Counted from the first letter of the stretch, positions 33,443 to 46,589 are shown. The stretch: 64,000 nucleotides of DNA from Flammula alnicola (GCA_015499995.1 JADNRV010000005.1:496001-560000), one strand, 5' to 3'. Notes: a model not told the origin generated them from the sequence alone. A program made the numbers and translations.

Positions 33443-34855
33443 ATCCTCGTTTCCAGCTCCTCAATGCAGGGTGTTCGTCGCGTCTCGAGTATGGTCGCAA
33501 TGTCGAGGCTTCGCCGAATGACCCGGCTCTTTCAATATGGTCCGCCAGTTGGCAGTGGGCACAAGACATGATGCCGCGTATGGCTGGAGTTCTGATTTAA
33601 GATTAGAGCCAGGTCTTGGTTGGACCGCAAGGGACTCGTCGACGTCATACCTGGCATCGTGGATAGTTTGACTACGGAATGGGTGTGGGTCGGCTTTGAT
33701 CTCAGTCCATTTGCACACGTCAAGATTGTTCAGCCGAGATGCAGATGCGCTGCGGAATCTTGTCATTGTTTTCCATGAATTTTCAGTGCGGAAGATTCGA
33801 GGAGAGCTTCCGCGGTCGAGGGTAGTCTCCCATAGTCAGCCTTCAAACTCCTTATCTTTTTTTGTGATGTGATGACGACACTTCATATAGGTCGAGGGGG
33901 CAACCCCAGCAGAAGGAGGTGGCAGTACGGAAGACCTCCTTGACGGGTGTATTTGGCGGGGAAATGTCAAAGCGTTCCTGCTCGGCTGATCAGAAAACTC
34001 GAAGAGAAGGTCAAGGGTTGGCTAGAATACTGACTGTTAGGTTGACGGATCATCCATCGGGATTCGACGTGGATGAAATCATGAAATACTGTTGGCGAAA
34101 ATTCTGGCTTGGCGGGAGAGCTCCTGGTCGCAGCGAATGGATTACATAAGGAAATGTTCAGGCTTTGCTGAGAAACTTTATCGGATTCCTTGCAAGGATT
34201 TCCTCTTCGAATTTGTCTGCGCTGGCAGACGGAGCTTTTCAATGTATGGTCCACCCATCATGGAATTTTGCGAGGAATATTCGATGTTCTGCTGATCCAA
34301 GTTTATGAGAAATCAGGAAACACAGGTAAGAGAACTTGCCGACCATCGTCATCACGTCCCCCTCATTAAATGATGTTCGCCTCTTGCATAGAGCAGAACT
34401 GATTTTCAAGAATCGCCGGTCATGATATCGGAGGGCACTCGGATATGGTTGCTGGATGTACTAGGACCCCAGGGATTTCATTGAAACTCCGCACCACGCC
34501 TTTTCCACCCTGGGCTGCGCTAAGAGATAATGTAGATAGAAAATGCGAGAAGAAAAGTATTGGAAAGGATGAGATGCTTTAGCCATGAGAACGAGCAAAA
34601 AGATCTAGACGACGAGGTGTGTGGTGGACTTGGGGTGATTGGGGTCCTTTCTTGTGATGAATGGTGGGAGTTGAGTTTGGTTGTCCGCAGAGACTCTTCA
34701 CTGTCCTCTACGCTCGAGCCACCTTCGGCCTCGCCTACCCCTGCGACCCGCTCGCAAACTCATTCTCAGGTGTCTGGACGACCGACTTTTTCTCTTTTAG
34801 CTTGCTATCTTTCTCTTTCTATTCTTCCTTCTCTTTCTCTCTACACATTTCTTAA
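33443..34855. other. Gene-poor interval before PBP1
   Basis: No supported gene. The C/T-rich stretch 34690-34850 upstream of PBP1 looks like the pyrimidine-rich promoter/leader typical of highly expressed fungal genes. Confidence 0.4.
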
Positions 34856-37800
34856 ATGGCCACGGCAGCACGTCAGGCCAAGGGCCCGAGGAAGGGTCCC
34901 CCTGAGCCTAGCGCAGCCCGGTGAGCCTAATTCACATAGCATACAGGACGTCGGTACTGAGAAACGCTTATCCAACAGAAATAAGCAACCGTGCACCCGC
35001 CTGGGGTTCAGGCGCCCGCGCATCGCCAACTTTCTCGCCAACGAACGCTCCTGCTGCTCGTCAGCAGCCCGCTACAGCCGCCGCCCCCGCCAATCCCACC
35101 CCACAGGCCAATTTTCCTCCATTAGCACAGACGCAGGGCCAGAACCAGCCACAGGTTAATGGGGGTCGGACGGATAACAACGCCCCGCGTGACCGCGTTC
35201 TCCAGGCGCTTTCTGGCCTCACTGTATGTTTTGTGCACCCTTTGTATGGGTTGTAGAGCGCGATCGGCTCACTTTGTCTCCGTTCTTTTTGCTCTAGGGC
35301 ACAACCGTAACTTTGGTCACCAAGACAGCCCAGCGCTACGAGGGCGTCATCGCCTCGACGAATAGCGAAGGCGACACCCATGGCGTCACCCTCAAGGACG
35401 TCAAGGACATTACGAACCCCGGCACACCGCTCAAGGACTCATTTTTCATCGCATCTACCAATATCGAGTCCTATACCTCGGGTCCGGCTGATGCTAAACC
35501 CACCAACGGCGATTGTGAGTCTTTCATTTCGAGCCTATTTGTTATCACTTCCTTATGCTATTTATTATCCAGCCTTCCGCACGGACGCGGACATCAGCCA
35601 GAAGAAGCCTGCACCAGGCCGCGAACGCGACCTGCAAGCCTGGGTGCCCAGCGGCGATGGTGCACACCCCGCTCTTTCTGGAGACGACGACACCTTCGGG
35701 CCATCAGCAGCCAACAGCAGCACTGCATGGGATCAATTCTCAGCCAACGAACAGCTTTTCGGTGTCAAAGCGAGCTTTGATGAGGATCTGTACACTACTA
35801 AACTCGACCGGAGCGCTCCAGACTTCAAGGAGCGCGAGAGGAAGGCTCAGAAGATCGCTAATGAGATTATTGGAGTACGTTTGTGATACACTGATTTTTT
35901 ATTTCGGGAGTGTGTTTTTGATTGGGTTGTTTTTAGGCTGCTACTAGCAATCCGCATATCGCAGAGGAACGTGGGCTTTCAGTTGATGATAGCGGTGTCA
36001 ATGAGGAAGACAAGTGCGTCCTTTCGGATAAAATTATAGCCATCTTATCTCGTCTTGCTTTTGTAACAAAGATCTAACATTTATTCATCCAGGTATGGAG
36101 CCGTCGTTAGAGGCCAAAACGCTTATGTCCCACCGGGTGCTCGTAAATCTGGGGCTCCTTTCCCTCCGTCCCAATCTGCCGCCTCCGCTGTTTCAGGAAA
36201 AGCAACAGACGCACCTACTCAGGATACTCCTTCCAATGTAGATGCCATCCCAAAGGTCTCTGTGAATGGACCCGACGGCGCTACAGCAGCCGCAGCCCAA
36301 AGTCAGTCGCCGTCATCTTCAAAGGCGGCCTCGCCTGCCCCGTCTGCTAATAAGGTGCGTATCTCGTTTATCTTTTATTCTGCGCCGACAAATGTTCAAT
36401 AATAATTTTCTTTGTTGTCTTGTAGCCCCCTGCCGACCCGCTCCCTGCATTCCGCGACTTTGTGACGTACGAGAAGCAGAGGCTGACGCAGAAACGTCAA
36501 GCTCTCGTCAAGAACGACATGGACAAGCGGATGGCGGAGCTTGTGAAGTTCAGTCAGAACTTCAAGGTATGTTTTCCAAGCATCTAATTTATTTTTGTAT
36601 CTCTCTTCTCACACAATTTTTTCACGTTGTTATTTTTAGCTTAACAAGCCCATTCCTGAGGACCTTGTTCCCATCTTGGCGAAGGACGAGGACAGGCAGC
36701 GCCAGATCACGGAAAAAGCCAAGTTGGACGCGGCGTCTGCCCAGGCGCGTGCCATTGGGCCGTCTACGCCCACTCAGGCTTCGCGAGGCGTTGCTGTTGG
36801 CGTCGCCAAGAACTCGGAGCGCAAGCCAGTTTCGCAGGCGTTGGCGGGCAAAGGAGGTGCTGCTGGTGGTGCTGCTGGGCTGAAGACGGGGTTGACAACT
36901 AGTAATGTCCCATCTCCAGCGGTAACTGCGACGGCCTCTAGCAAGCCGGCTTCGACATCAACAGCGGCAGCTACGGCGGCGACGGCGACAGTAGCAGCAG
37001 CTGGCTCAGCTGGCTCGAAGAAGATCAGCATGGTCATTCAGACGATCCCGCCTTTCAGGGGTGGAAGCAAGGCCAAGACAACCGTGCCTACCAGTTCGAA
37101 CACGGCTATGCCTGCCTCGAGCAGCGCGAATGGTACGCCGGCTGCCGGAGCTTCGACTAACGCCAACGTCAACAAGATCGGCGTCAGTAGCAATGGCAAC
37201 GCCACGAATGCGAACGCGAACCGGGGCCCCTCGGCCGCGGCCGCGCAATCGTCGGCCATGTCGCCCAACACGGCGGCTGCGAACAGGCTGAACATCAACG
37301 CGTCGTCGTTCCGGCCAAATCCCAAGGCAAATGCCTTCAATCCTGTAATATTGCGTGCTTTTGTACTGACGGCTGAGAGCGTGCTCTGACATTTTTTCTA
37401 CCTTTCCTCCCCTTTTTTTTGGATGTGGTGCTTTTAGGTCCTTCCATCGCCCAAGAGTGGTCCGGTCTCTGGATCCGGACCGAATGCTGGTGCGAGCGCG
37501 AGCGGAGGTGCTGCGTCGCATACGTCGTCGCCTAAGCCGAAGGGGGATTCTGTGAGTGGTTTCTTAGTTTTGTGTCAGCTTGTGGTGTATGAAGAATGCT
37601 GATTTTTCTTTTTCTTTTTCTCTTGCGGATAAAGACGCCTATTACCCCCAACCCATTCTTTGGCACTCGTCTCATCAAGAAAAGTACACCCGTACATGTT
37701 AAGGATGATTTTAATCCCTTCAAACACAACAAAGTCGTCGATGCTTCACAAGTTTGTACGTAAAGACCTTTTCCTTCCTCCTGTCTTCCATTCATGCCTT

Positions 37801-38683
37801 TGCGTACTCACTTTGCCTAATCGACCAACAGCGGCACTATGGCCATACAGCGGCAAGCGATACATGCAGATGTTCCCACCCCCTCAACACCCTCCACCGC
37901 AACACGCCCACATGATGCCTCCCGTCCCGCCCCCCATGCCCCCACCAACGACCTACGAAGAAGACTCCGCAGCACCGGCCGCCGCCCAGCAACACCGCGG
38001 TTACGTCTACGCATACCCGCCTTACGGGTATGCACCACAAGTTCGTTCATCGTTCTTTTTATTTGGTTATGAAGCTGGAGGCTAATCGATTTATATTTTT
38101 TTCTTACTCTTTTTTCTCTGGCTGGTTTTTGTGGTTCCTTTCTGTGCTTTAGCACATGATGCAAGGTATGGCTCCTCCTGGTCCGCCAGGCGCATATATG
38201 CCGGGTCCTTATATGCAGCCGATGCCGTATCCTCCTGGGATGCCTCCTCCGAATGGTGCGTACGCTCTCGGAGTTCGATAGTACTTTGGAAATTCACTTG
38301 AAATAGCCATGTACTCTCCCGGGATGGGTCAAATGCCACGTACGTTATTGATTCGCTGGCTCCTTGGAACAGCTTTTTGTTAATGACGTCGATTGGTAGC
38401 CCCTCAAGCCTACATGCAGCCACCTCCAGGGTATCCGCCACCACCCAACGGGGCCGGCCCGCGACCGTCGATGCCTCCAACGCCGATCCCGGCGCATGCC
38501 CATCCATACTACCATCAGAGTCCGCAGCGTATGCTATCATTTGATCAGTACACTGGCAAAATGTTCACGATGACCACAGTGCAGCATGCTTATCCGATGA
38601 TGATGCCTCCGCCGCCCAACATTCCGCCGCACGGCTACGAAGGCGGGCCCGCGCCGCCCGTGCCGATGGGAGGACACGCGTAG
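34856..38683 (+). CDS. PBP1: Ataxin-2 homolog (Pbp1), LsmAD and PAM2 protein
   Basis: Fourteen exons (first 34856-34920, last 38400-38683) join without any frame break to 956 aa. The ataxin-2-type Sm fold begins near residue 102 (GTTVTLVTKTAQRYEGVIAS, LKDVKDI). LsmAD follows around residues 225-275 (LFGVKASFDEDLYTTKL, then ERERKAQKIANEIIG). A PAM2 motif for binding poly(A)-binding protein lies near residue 655 (LNINASSFRPNP). The C-terminal third is Pro/Met/Gly-rich and disordered. Pbp1/ataxin-2 binds PABP, controls mRNA stability and translation, and goes into stress granules. Several introns interrupt the low-complexity tail, producing small exons such as 38307-38339 (33 nt). The gene is convergent with BUB1. 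Confidence 0.93.
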
Positions 38684-39060
38684 GTAGGAGTGGTGGTGTC
38701 TTTTCTTGTAGTAAGGTTCCTTCCGGAGGAGGTTTCTGGCTTTTATTTTCCCGTCATTCCTCATCGTCGTTGTCGTCGTTCGCGTATCTCTCGTCGTTGC
38801 TTTGGATCCACACTGTCTTTCATCCTCGTCGTGTAGTTAGCTCTCCTTCTCTATTGTTGTTGTTGTCGTCGTGGATTGTGCAATACTACGTTGAGTACTG
38901 GCGGGTTGTATTAACTTTGTGATGATGATCACAACGCGACGGGACACAGGTGATGTACAGTGCTCATGAGTATTGTATCCATGAAATCAACAAAAAAAAA
39001 GTAGAGTAAAAAGTAAAATAAAATAAAATATATATACAAGGAAAATGAGAGTGCGAAAGA
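38684..39060. other. Convergent 3' interval PBP1/BUB1
   Basis: Contains GTTGTTGTCGTCGTT-like simple sequence near 38765 and 38855 and an A/AAAAT-rich tract at 38990-39035, likely poly(A) regions of the two genes. Confidence 0.45.
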
Positions 39061-42000
39061 TCATAATTTGTAACATGACAACTCTACTTTCTTCAAGAGG
39101 CCCTTCAAGGTGTTGCTCGTCCTGTTACAGTTGGTCTGTAGCCACTGCTCCATTTCTTTTCGCAACTCTCCCATCGCATCACAGACAGGTAGTTCGCCAT
39201 TTGGCCGAACCAAGCAAGGGTTCAGTAAGACGTCAAATAATCTGTTCCAAATATCCGTCTGCCAGTATCGTTTGAAAGGCGTAGCAATCTTGTGCCTCTG
39301 TATGCCTGCATCATCGGTATACACTGCCACAGAGCTCGCCTGGATGTATTTCCCAAACAGCATGCAGTAAATGACACCAGCGAGGCCGAAATAGTCCGTT
39401 TGGTAGGTCCAAGGCTTGTTCTCCCGAACTTCAAAGCAATCGCGGTCGTCGGTTGCCCAATCAGCAATAAACTGCTGTCCAAGCGGGAAAAGTCGTGTGT
39501 CGATCGTCCTCCCAAAGTCGATGACCTTGAGGCCCATGTAGCTCCAACCTCCTTCACCTGAGGGTTGGTAGGTACCAGACCATGCCGCGGCGCCTCCTGG
39601 GACATCCTCCAGCCGGAGCAAAAGGTTGTCAATCTTGAGGTCGCCGTGGATGAACCCTGCACCGTGCATAGATTCCAATAGCCGTAACAACTCGATGGAA
39701 AAGAACATAACGAGGAGTTCGTCAAGACAGGCACCTGCCTGGGATACCCCTGCGGAGACAGCATTGTTGACGATGTTCAGGAGCATGCCCTGTGGGCAGA
39801 GGTCGAGGACAAGGTGGCTTTCGTCGCCGAATGCATACAGTGCATGAGGGAGAATGACGGATCGACGCAGAGACGGTGGAAGGGCAGTATGTAACCGCCG
39901 GAGGACGTGATATTCCCAAACGTTTCTTGGCTTGACAACCTTGAGAGCTACCATAGAGGCCGATTCTTCGTCTTCGTCATCCTCGTCTTCATCTTCATCC
40001 TCGTCGCTGTCTCCGCCAGCGCGCATCCCGATGTCTCTGGTTTGAAAACACAACCGAAACCACCTTCTCCAAGCTTCTCGGTTACTGTGAACCGATGGCC
40101 TTGGAGCGTCAGTGGGAAAGAGCCCCTGTCGAACACGCCAGTATTATTGCTGCTCGAGCTCGTCTTCCTGGCTTTCTTCGCGAATCGTTCAAGCTCGCCT
40201 AGCATGTTTGACTGTTGTGCGCGGAGATCGTAAAAATGAGGGTCCGTAGGGATGCGAGAAATCAAAGAAGAGAGGATGCTGGAGTCAAAAGGATTGCAAG
40301 GATTGCTCGGACGGAATTTGGAGCTCAGCGTAAGCGTGTCCAAAAGGCTGAGCGAGCCGGTTCGCTCCTCGACAACCACAACCTCAGAAGTAGTTTGCGC
40401 CGGCATCTGTTCAATGGAGAGCCGGAGAGGCTCCAGTGCCTGTTGTTCATCTTCTTCCTCGTATCCCTCGCTGTCACTTTCTCGCAGTTCCGCGGCCAGA
40501 CGCACAGCTGCCTCTGCCGCCTCATATTCCGCCCGCTGAGCCCCTTGAAAGGTGTATCTATCACTCGGCGTTCCTCCTCCTCGCGTGCTGCTAGTGAATT
40601 CAAACGTCCTCTCAGTGATCGGTGTCATGACGTTGAACTGGCCAAATCGACCACCCAGCGGCACCTCCTGATAAGACTCGCCCTCTTCGTATTCCTCTGG
40701 AAGATGTTCCGGTGGCAAAGGTGTTTCGTACTCTTCGATATGCGAATATTCCTCCTCATAATATTGTTCCTGTTCCTCATGATGCTCCGATTCCATCTCC
40801 GGTTCAGGCTCGCTTGGCTCATCTTCATCTTCATCCTCAATCTCTACAACAGTGTTCGCGAAAGTTGGAGGAGCATCGTGTACGTGCTTGGGTTGCAATA
40901 CGGCCTTTGGCTCTGCATCGAGATTCGGGTCCACAAATGGCTTAAAAGCCGCGGCAGCATCTTTGAACGGCGTGAAAGCAGGCGGTCTGGCATCGGAGAA
41001 GGGCGTAAACGCAGCACTGGGCGTCTTCGGTGTGAACATATTCCTAGCCATGTCCCCTTCTTGCTCGGGCGGTCGGCTGAACACCTTGAAAGGCGTGCGC
41101 GCATTCTCATCCTTAAACGGAGTGAACGCAGATGGACGTGGATTCTCGTCATTGGGTGGAAGGGTATCGTGGTGTGACTTGGCGCGCTCATGTGTCGGAA
41201 CGGCCTTAGCCTTCGGCAGGGGCTTTCCATGGTCATCGGTGAAGACATCTCTCAGTGGTGCCAGTGGTACGGCCTTACTCGCAGGTGTGAATACCTTTGC
41301 GAATAAAGGTTCAGCATTGTTCTCGTCCGGCTTCGAGAAATTGGTTTGAGGGGCGTTTTCCCCAAGGCGAGGGTTAGTTGATGGAGGGACTGCTTCTTTG
41401 ACTGAAAGCACAGCCCTTGGGGTCATGAAAGGCGTTTTGGGTTGATCGGAATCCACAAATGGTGTAAACTGCAAAAACATGTAAGTTCTGGGATATTGTT
41501 ATTATATACTGAGCAAATAGGCTGACCCTCGCGGCGGGTGTACGGGCAACAGCATTTTCATCTGTAAATGGTCGGAAAGCTGGGATAGGATTGACAAAAA
41601 ATTAGAACGCCCTAAGAAACCCTGATAGCAATGGGCAACGTACTAGAAGTCGGTGTTTTTGCATTTTGTCGATCAGAATTCTCGTTCTCCCGCAAGAACG
41701 TTGCTCGTGGCTGCACGACAGGCGTCATAGGCTCGACTTTCTTCAAAGGAGCGTGCTTGCTACCTGGTACCATCAACTTGGTTGTCTTGTCCGGCGAATT
41801 GTACATTCCAAACACGTCGGCCAATGCTTCCTTCGTATTGATTGTTACAGTAGGTTCTGCCCCGCCCATGAGACTCCTACGGCCTCCAGGCTTCAACCGC
41901 GAGGATTTCTGGCCGTCATCGTTGAAATCGACCAAGGCGAGAGAAGATGACGACGAAGATGAGGAAGCTGAGAAGCGTGCCGATTCGGATGGCGGTGGTG

Positions 42001-42894
42001 GGCCCCACTTCTTCCCCAAGAGACCCATGGAACGAGCGCGTGCTTCTTGTATGCTATATTCGACCCTTTCCTCTGTAAACAATAATGACATGTTGAACCG
42101 TAGCTTCTCTGGCCGCTTTCCAGGCGCCGGCGGGGCCAGCATAAGGGCATATCTGGCTGCTGCTGTTGAGTTGAATGTTCCTGTGTGTGCGGGCGCTGTG
42201 GAAGCGCCTGAGCTAGACGATGCTACGGAGGAAGAAGTTCCAGACTTTGTGTTCTTTGAAGGATTGCTTCTAGATGAAGCCTTCGATGATGAAGCTGTGG
42301 AAGGAGGAGAGCTTGTAGATGGTGATGCAGCTGATGGTGGTGGTCCTCTACTCTGAAATTCTCGATATCTCGTCTTTAGCCTTTCTAGTGGCCTAGCCGC
42401 CTTCTTGATACCCTTCCGATAAATGGAATCTGCCTCCTGCCGTCTAACGGAAAAGCATCGTTAGCTGCCTCGTGTAATACACGAAGCAAATGGAACCGGA
42501 CATACCTTCCCCCATCTTCCAAGAGATTAGCATAGTCCTCATACAGTGCCGAATATGAGGTCCCGATATCGTTCGCCACCAAGTACGCATATATCGCAAT
42601 TGCTCCTGCCTTATCCACCTGCCTGGCATGAAGTGCCCAAAGCTTCAAGTATCGCAGATCGGTCTTGTACAATGAATCGTCTTTAAATTGTGTCGTTGCC
42701 TCCTTCAAAAGATCCACAAGGCCGGAACTTGGGTCGGCTTCTCCGTAGTTTTTGATGGTCCATTGAACAAATTGATGGTAAACTGCTAGTGGGTCGTCTT
42801 CTTCATTGAGTGCAGTGGCAAGGCGGGCCTGGTATTTCTGTCGTTCACGGTCCCTGTTCGAGTGGGATGCGCTGTCGCTGGTGCGCGGTGCCAT
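39061..42894 (-). CDS. BUB1: BUB1-type spindle checkpoint kinase (one frame break)
   Basis: Exons 42894-42506, 42443-41644, 41579-41527 and 41468-39061. The N-terminus is a Mad3/BUB1 homology region of TPR helices (DPLAVYHQFVQWTIKNYGE, YLKLWALHARQ, SALYEDYANLLEDGGR, then EADSIYRKGIKKAARPLERL). VEYSIQEARARSMG resembles the Bub3-binding GLEBS motif. The middle has six FxPFxD repeats and a very acidic stretch. The kinase domain has the glycine loop GEGGFGCVF, VALKVV, the catalytic HGDLKIDNLL and KVIDFGRT. BUB1 phosphorylates H2A at kinetochores and builds the checkpoint scaffold. After GCVF, at about 40045, one T seems to be missing: the continuation QTRDIGMRAGGD is in the next frame. With that base the kinase is complete. 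Confidence 0.92.
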
Positions 42895-42973
42895 GCGTAT
42901 CCAGTTGTGGATAATGCCTCGATATGCACGAGGTCGGTGTTGAAGTTCAAGATCTAATTTGGTTTTGTTTAGA

Positions 42974-43005
42974 CCGCGATCGCGGCGCGTTATAGGATCA
43001 CGTGA
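42974..43005. promoter_or_regulatory. Two palindromes in the BUB1 promoter
   Basis: CCGCGATCGCGG (42974-42985) is a perfect 12-bp palindrome. TCACGTGA (42998-43005) is an E-box-type palindrome for bHLH or bZIP factors. They lie 80-112 bp upstream of the BUB1 ATG. Function is inferred from symmetry and position only. Confidence 0.4.
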
Positions 43006-43182
43006 CCGTTCACGAAAAACTCGCTCCCCTATTTCCTTTCATCCTTTTATAAGGTTCTGTAACTTTTTTTACAAGGCATCTCAGTATTTCCTATTGACTT
43101 GAACCCCAGCAAGAAATCCAGGAAGATGAGAACATTATTGTTCTGCGTGTTGAATAAAATGTGGCTCTACGACACAAAAATT

Positions 43183-45806
43183 CTACGATACAAGTCCTTC
43201 TCTCACCTCAGCCTCGTCGAGCTTCCTAACCAGGTGCACCAATCCCGCTTGCTCGACCGTTGTTTCCCATAATTTTTTCTTGACAGTATCCAGTTCTTCC
43301 TGCAGCAACCGTCTCCGTTCCTGAGCCCGCTTGACGATGTCCTCCTTTCTGAGTTGTCTTGACAGTGATTGCGGAGTAAAGGATGCCACCACCGGTTAAC
43401 GCTCAACAGAGCTTCGAGCATGCTCTGGGGTGCTGGTGGTGCTGAAGATGGGGGTACGGACGGTGCTGATGTTGGTGTTGATGCGGATGTTGATGATGGA
43501 GGTACTGCTCTCGCTTTTCCTTTGCCATTCGCCGCCGCGCCATAATTGCTTCCTTCCTTGTGCATCTCCGGCAACATCCCAAAATCGGGCATCGAATCCA
43601 CAGACATACCATTCCCCCCATCCCAACCTTCGTTTCCTTGATAAGCCATCCCAGAGTAATCCCACATAGTACTGCGCCACATACCTTGACCCTCAACCCC
43701 ACCTTCCGCTCCGCCCATAAACACATCCGGCGCCGATAGATCCCATCCTGCCTCAGCAGGCGTGCCAGGTTCATTACCTCCAAATGAGCTCGTTGACGGG
43801 ATCGGGGAAGCGGCCTGAGAAATCGATAAATCCGACATCGCTATATTCTGAGCCATGCTCGTCGAAGCATGTGTGCCGGAAGTACCGAGCGCCAGAAGTT
43901 CAGGATCAATCAAGTGATCCCCAAACGGAGAGGAAAGAGTCGCATCGAGGTCCATCATTGAGTTAGTTTCACCGTCTGCAGGCTGGTTGAGCATCGATGA
44001 AAGCATGGATTCAAGGGTGTTCGACGATGTTCCTTCAGCCTTGACGCCGCCGCCGACAAAACCTGCTCCCAGCATGTTCGCGAAATTGAGATCCTCGAGT
44101 GCAGGAGTCGAGCAATGAGAAGTCGGCGCGCTGGACTGATCAGATGATTGATTGGACATGCCGTCGAAGGACATAGGAAAATTCTCGAGGAAACTCATCC
44201 ATGTGTCGAATAAGGGCTGATCAACCCCAGCTTGTGGGCCTGGTGTAGTCTCCGTTGAGGGTGAAAAGTCGAGATTTTGTTGGGATTCCGCGAAGCCTGT
44301 AAATTGATCCATGGATCCTGGAACCTGCTCTTGATTGGGTACAGTGCCGTCCAGCGAAGACATTAATTGGGCGAATGCAGCGTCCATCGACAGTTGCGTC
44401 TCGGTGGAACCTTGTGTTTGTTTCGTCGATGAGGAAGATGTGTTAGGGGATTCTTGAGATGTAGAATCTTGCGTCGATCCAGAACTCCTAAGTATCCGCG
44501 AAGCATTACTTGCGTCTTGAAGTACGTCATAAACCTGGCTTTTGGCCTGTCGCTCCAGATCCTCTTCCAAACCGTAAGAAGCCGTCTCCGGCCTATAATA
44601 CCCATTAATCCTCTTCGAAGGATCCTCGATATCCACCCCAGCCAACCGCCTCTCACGCCAAGCCCTCTGTTCCGCCTCCAGCCTCACTTCCTCTCTCGCC
44701 TTCTGCTGCTGCAGATATTTCTTCGTCGCAGCTTTACGCGCGGCGCTTTTGATAAGTTTGATCAGTTGCGAAATGAGCTGCTTTCCGCGCTCGCGTTCCC
44801 AGGTTTTGTGGTACGCATCGGGGCCCTCGCCTTGTTGGAAAGGATAAGGGACATCCCAGTCAGCGGCGCCTGCAGGAACGCGGTTGAGTTTGCGTTTTTT
44901 GACGGATTGACCTGAGGTGGATCCTGAGGGTGTGGCGTCCGTCTGACTGGATTGAGCCTGCAGGGTCGATGTACGGCGTTCGAATCCCGTTCCAGGCCTT
45001 GATTGGGCGATGGCAGTACTACCCACGACAAGTTTCAACACCCCTTCGAGGATAGGAAATATGTTTTTCTGCCCGATCAAAACAGAAACGATCTCCTGGT
45101 TCGTTGGCGCAGTAAGTAACGACGGGTCGATGTAAGGTTGTGACTGTTCTCGAGACCGAGCGCGACGGCCGAGGATAGGCGTATCGTCTTCATCCACGAG
45201 AATTGGATTCGATGGGGTCGAGCCACGGGTGTGTGTTATGGTTGCAGGTTTTACGCCCGCTATCAAACCTGCTCTGCCTAAGAGGTTCTCTTGGTTGCGA
45301 AGGAAGTGTACGGGCGGTGGCGCAGAAGGGTCTGGCAGAGGAAACTCCGGTCCAGGAGGCTTAGCCGGTGGTTCATTGTCGGAGCGAGATGGCTGTCTCG
45401 ATCTCTTCTTCTGTATTTTTGTAGAAGAGCTTGAACTGCTTGTGGCAGTCCGAAATTGTGATGATGTGCTGGGTTCCGGCACATTGGCGCGGCGAGTAAT
45501 GCTCGCAGTTGGAGCCACTTGAGGCTGGGCCGGAGGCCGATGAACGATACCATGGTTCAACGACAAGGCTAATGGATTGATCGCAAGTTCAGAATAAGGA
45601 TGGGAACCAGGAAGTGCAATGGTCCCCACGTTTTGTGTAGCAGGGGCAGTAGATGTGCTTGGTCTACTCCCGCTGCAGCCCGAGCTTGGAAGAGCCAGGG
45701 CTGGGGACGCTGGCCTACCTGTCAGTCGAGGAGACGGAGGAGGGGAGCCAAACAGAGAGTCTTGGTCCTCGTCGTGCTCCTCTGGTCTTTTATCTGCGAC
45801 CATCAT
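43183..45806 (-). CDS. Large disordered nuclear-type protein, unknown function (one frame break)
   Basis: Near-single-exon gene of about 885 aa starting MMVADKRPEEHDEDQDSLFG. It has no intron that I can see. Recognisable parts: Ser/Pro-rich N-terminus, a basic KIQKKRSRQPSR stretch, a helical block (NQEIVSVLIGQKNIFPILEG), then VPAGAADWDVPYPFQQGEGP followed by an Arg/Lys-rich helix, a long Ser/Thr/Gln/Asp-rich region with many acidic-hydrophobic patches like those of activation domains, and a C-terminal coiled coil (RAQERRRLLQEELDTVKKKL). The coiled coil is reached only by a frame change at about 43392-43395, where one C seems missing. Without it the protein would end at 43203. I do not know the family. 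Composition suggests a transcription-linked protein. Confidence 0.65.
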
Positions 45807-46589
45807 GTCCTGATAACGTTTTGCGTTAACAAAAAAAATTTGAACAGAGATGTTGGGGTCACCTTTGCCGATGATATGATACAAGAGAAAAATTGGGAAA
45901 CCGAGACGATTACAAGGAAAGAAGGAGGTTGGAGAAAGTGTGAGATGGCAAGCTGTGTCGGAACCGCAACCTCGTTGTTTCGCTGTGACTCGAACGTTGT
46001 GACACTAGAAAAAAAAGTCAAATTGAAAAAGGCTCACCTTGGGCCTGCACAAACAATTTCACGCCTTCTAAACGCTTCCGTGCGGTCTCAACGTGAGTCT
46101 TGCTCACGATGAGGAATAACCGGTAACCGTTTGAACTTCGCTGTGAAAGAGCAAGTGAATAAAATTGAGATTGCTATACTTGTTTGGACGGGACGCCTAT
46201 GCCCTCTGTTCAAAGCGTCATGCCCAAACTGAGATTGCACTGCCACCGCCCCATACGGTTTGGCGCTCACCAAGCGCTCACAGCGTCGAGCGTTTAACTG
46301 CTCAATGGCAGCCTTTCAACTAAATGCTATTATTTAAACACAATACATACACGTTGGAGGTCTCAAGTATCCAAAAAGTATCCGTAATTCTCTCATCTGG
46401 GTATAACTGCTTCGAATTTACAAAATATATGGGTCATTTATCAATTGCTCTCTTGCAAAAACTGCGCGCTAGACGTCCTTGGCATCAAGAGTTGGTAATC
46501 CTCCTCTCTGTCACCTTTGCCAGTGTATCGTTTTACCTGCAAACTGTATTCGTTAGCGGCCAATATAGAGGTTGTAAAGCACAGGAGGC
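45807..46589. other. Intergenic
   Basis: Promoter of the large unknown gene on the left and 3' flank of the membrane-protein gene on the right. Nothing else recognised. Confidence 0.4.

Noticed and set aside
40215..41177. 320-codon + strand frame inside BUB1
   Set aside because: Antisense shadow of the BUB1 coding sequence.
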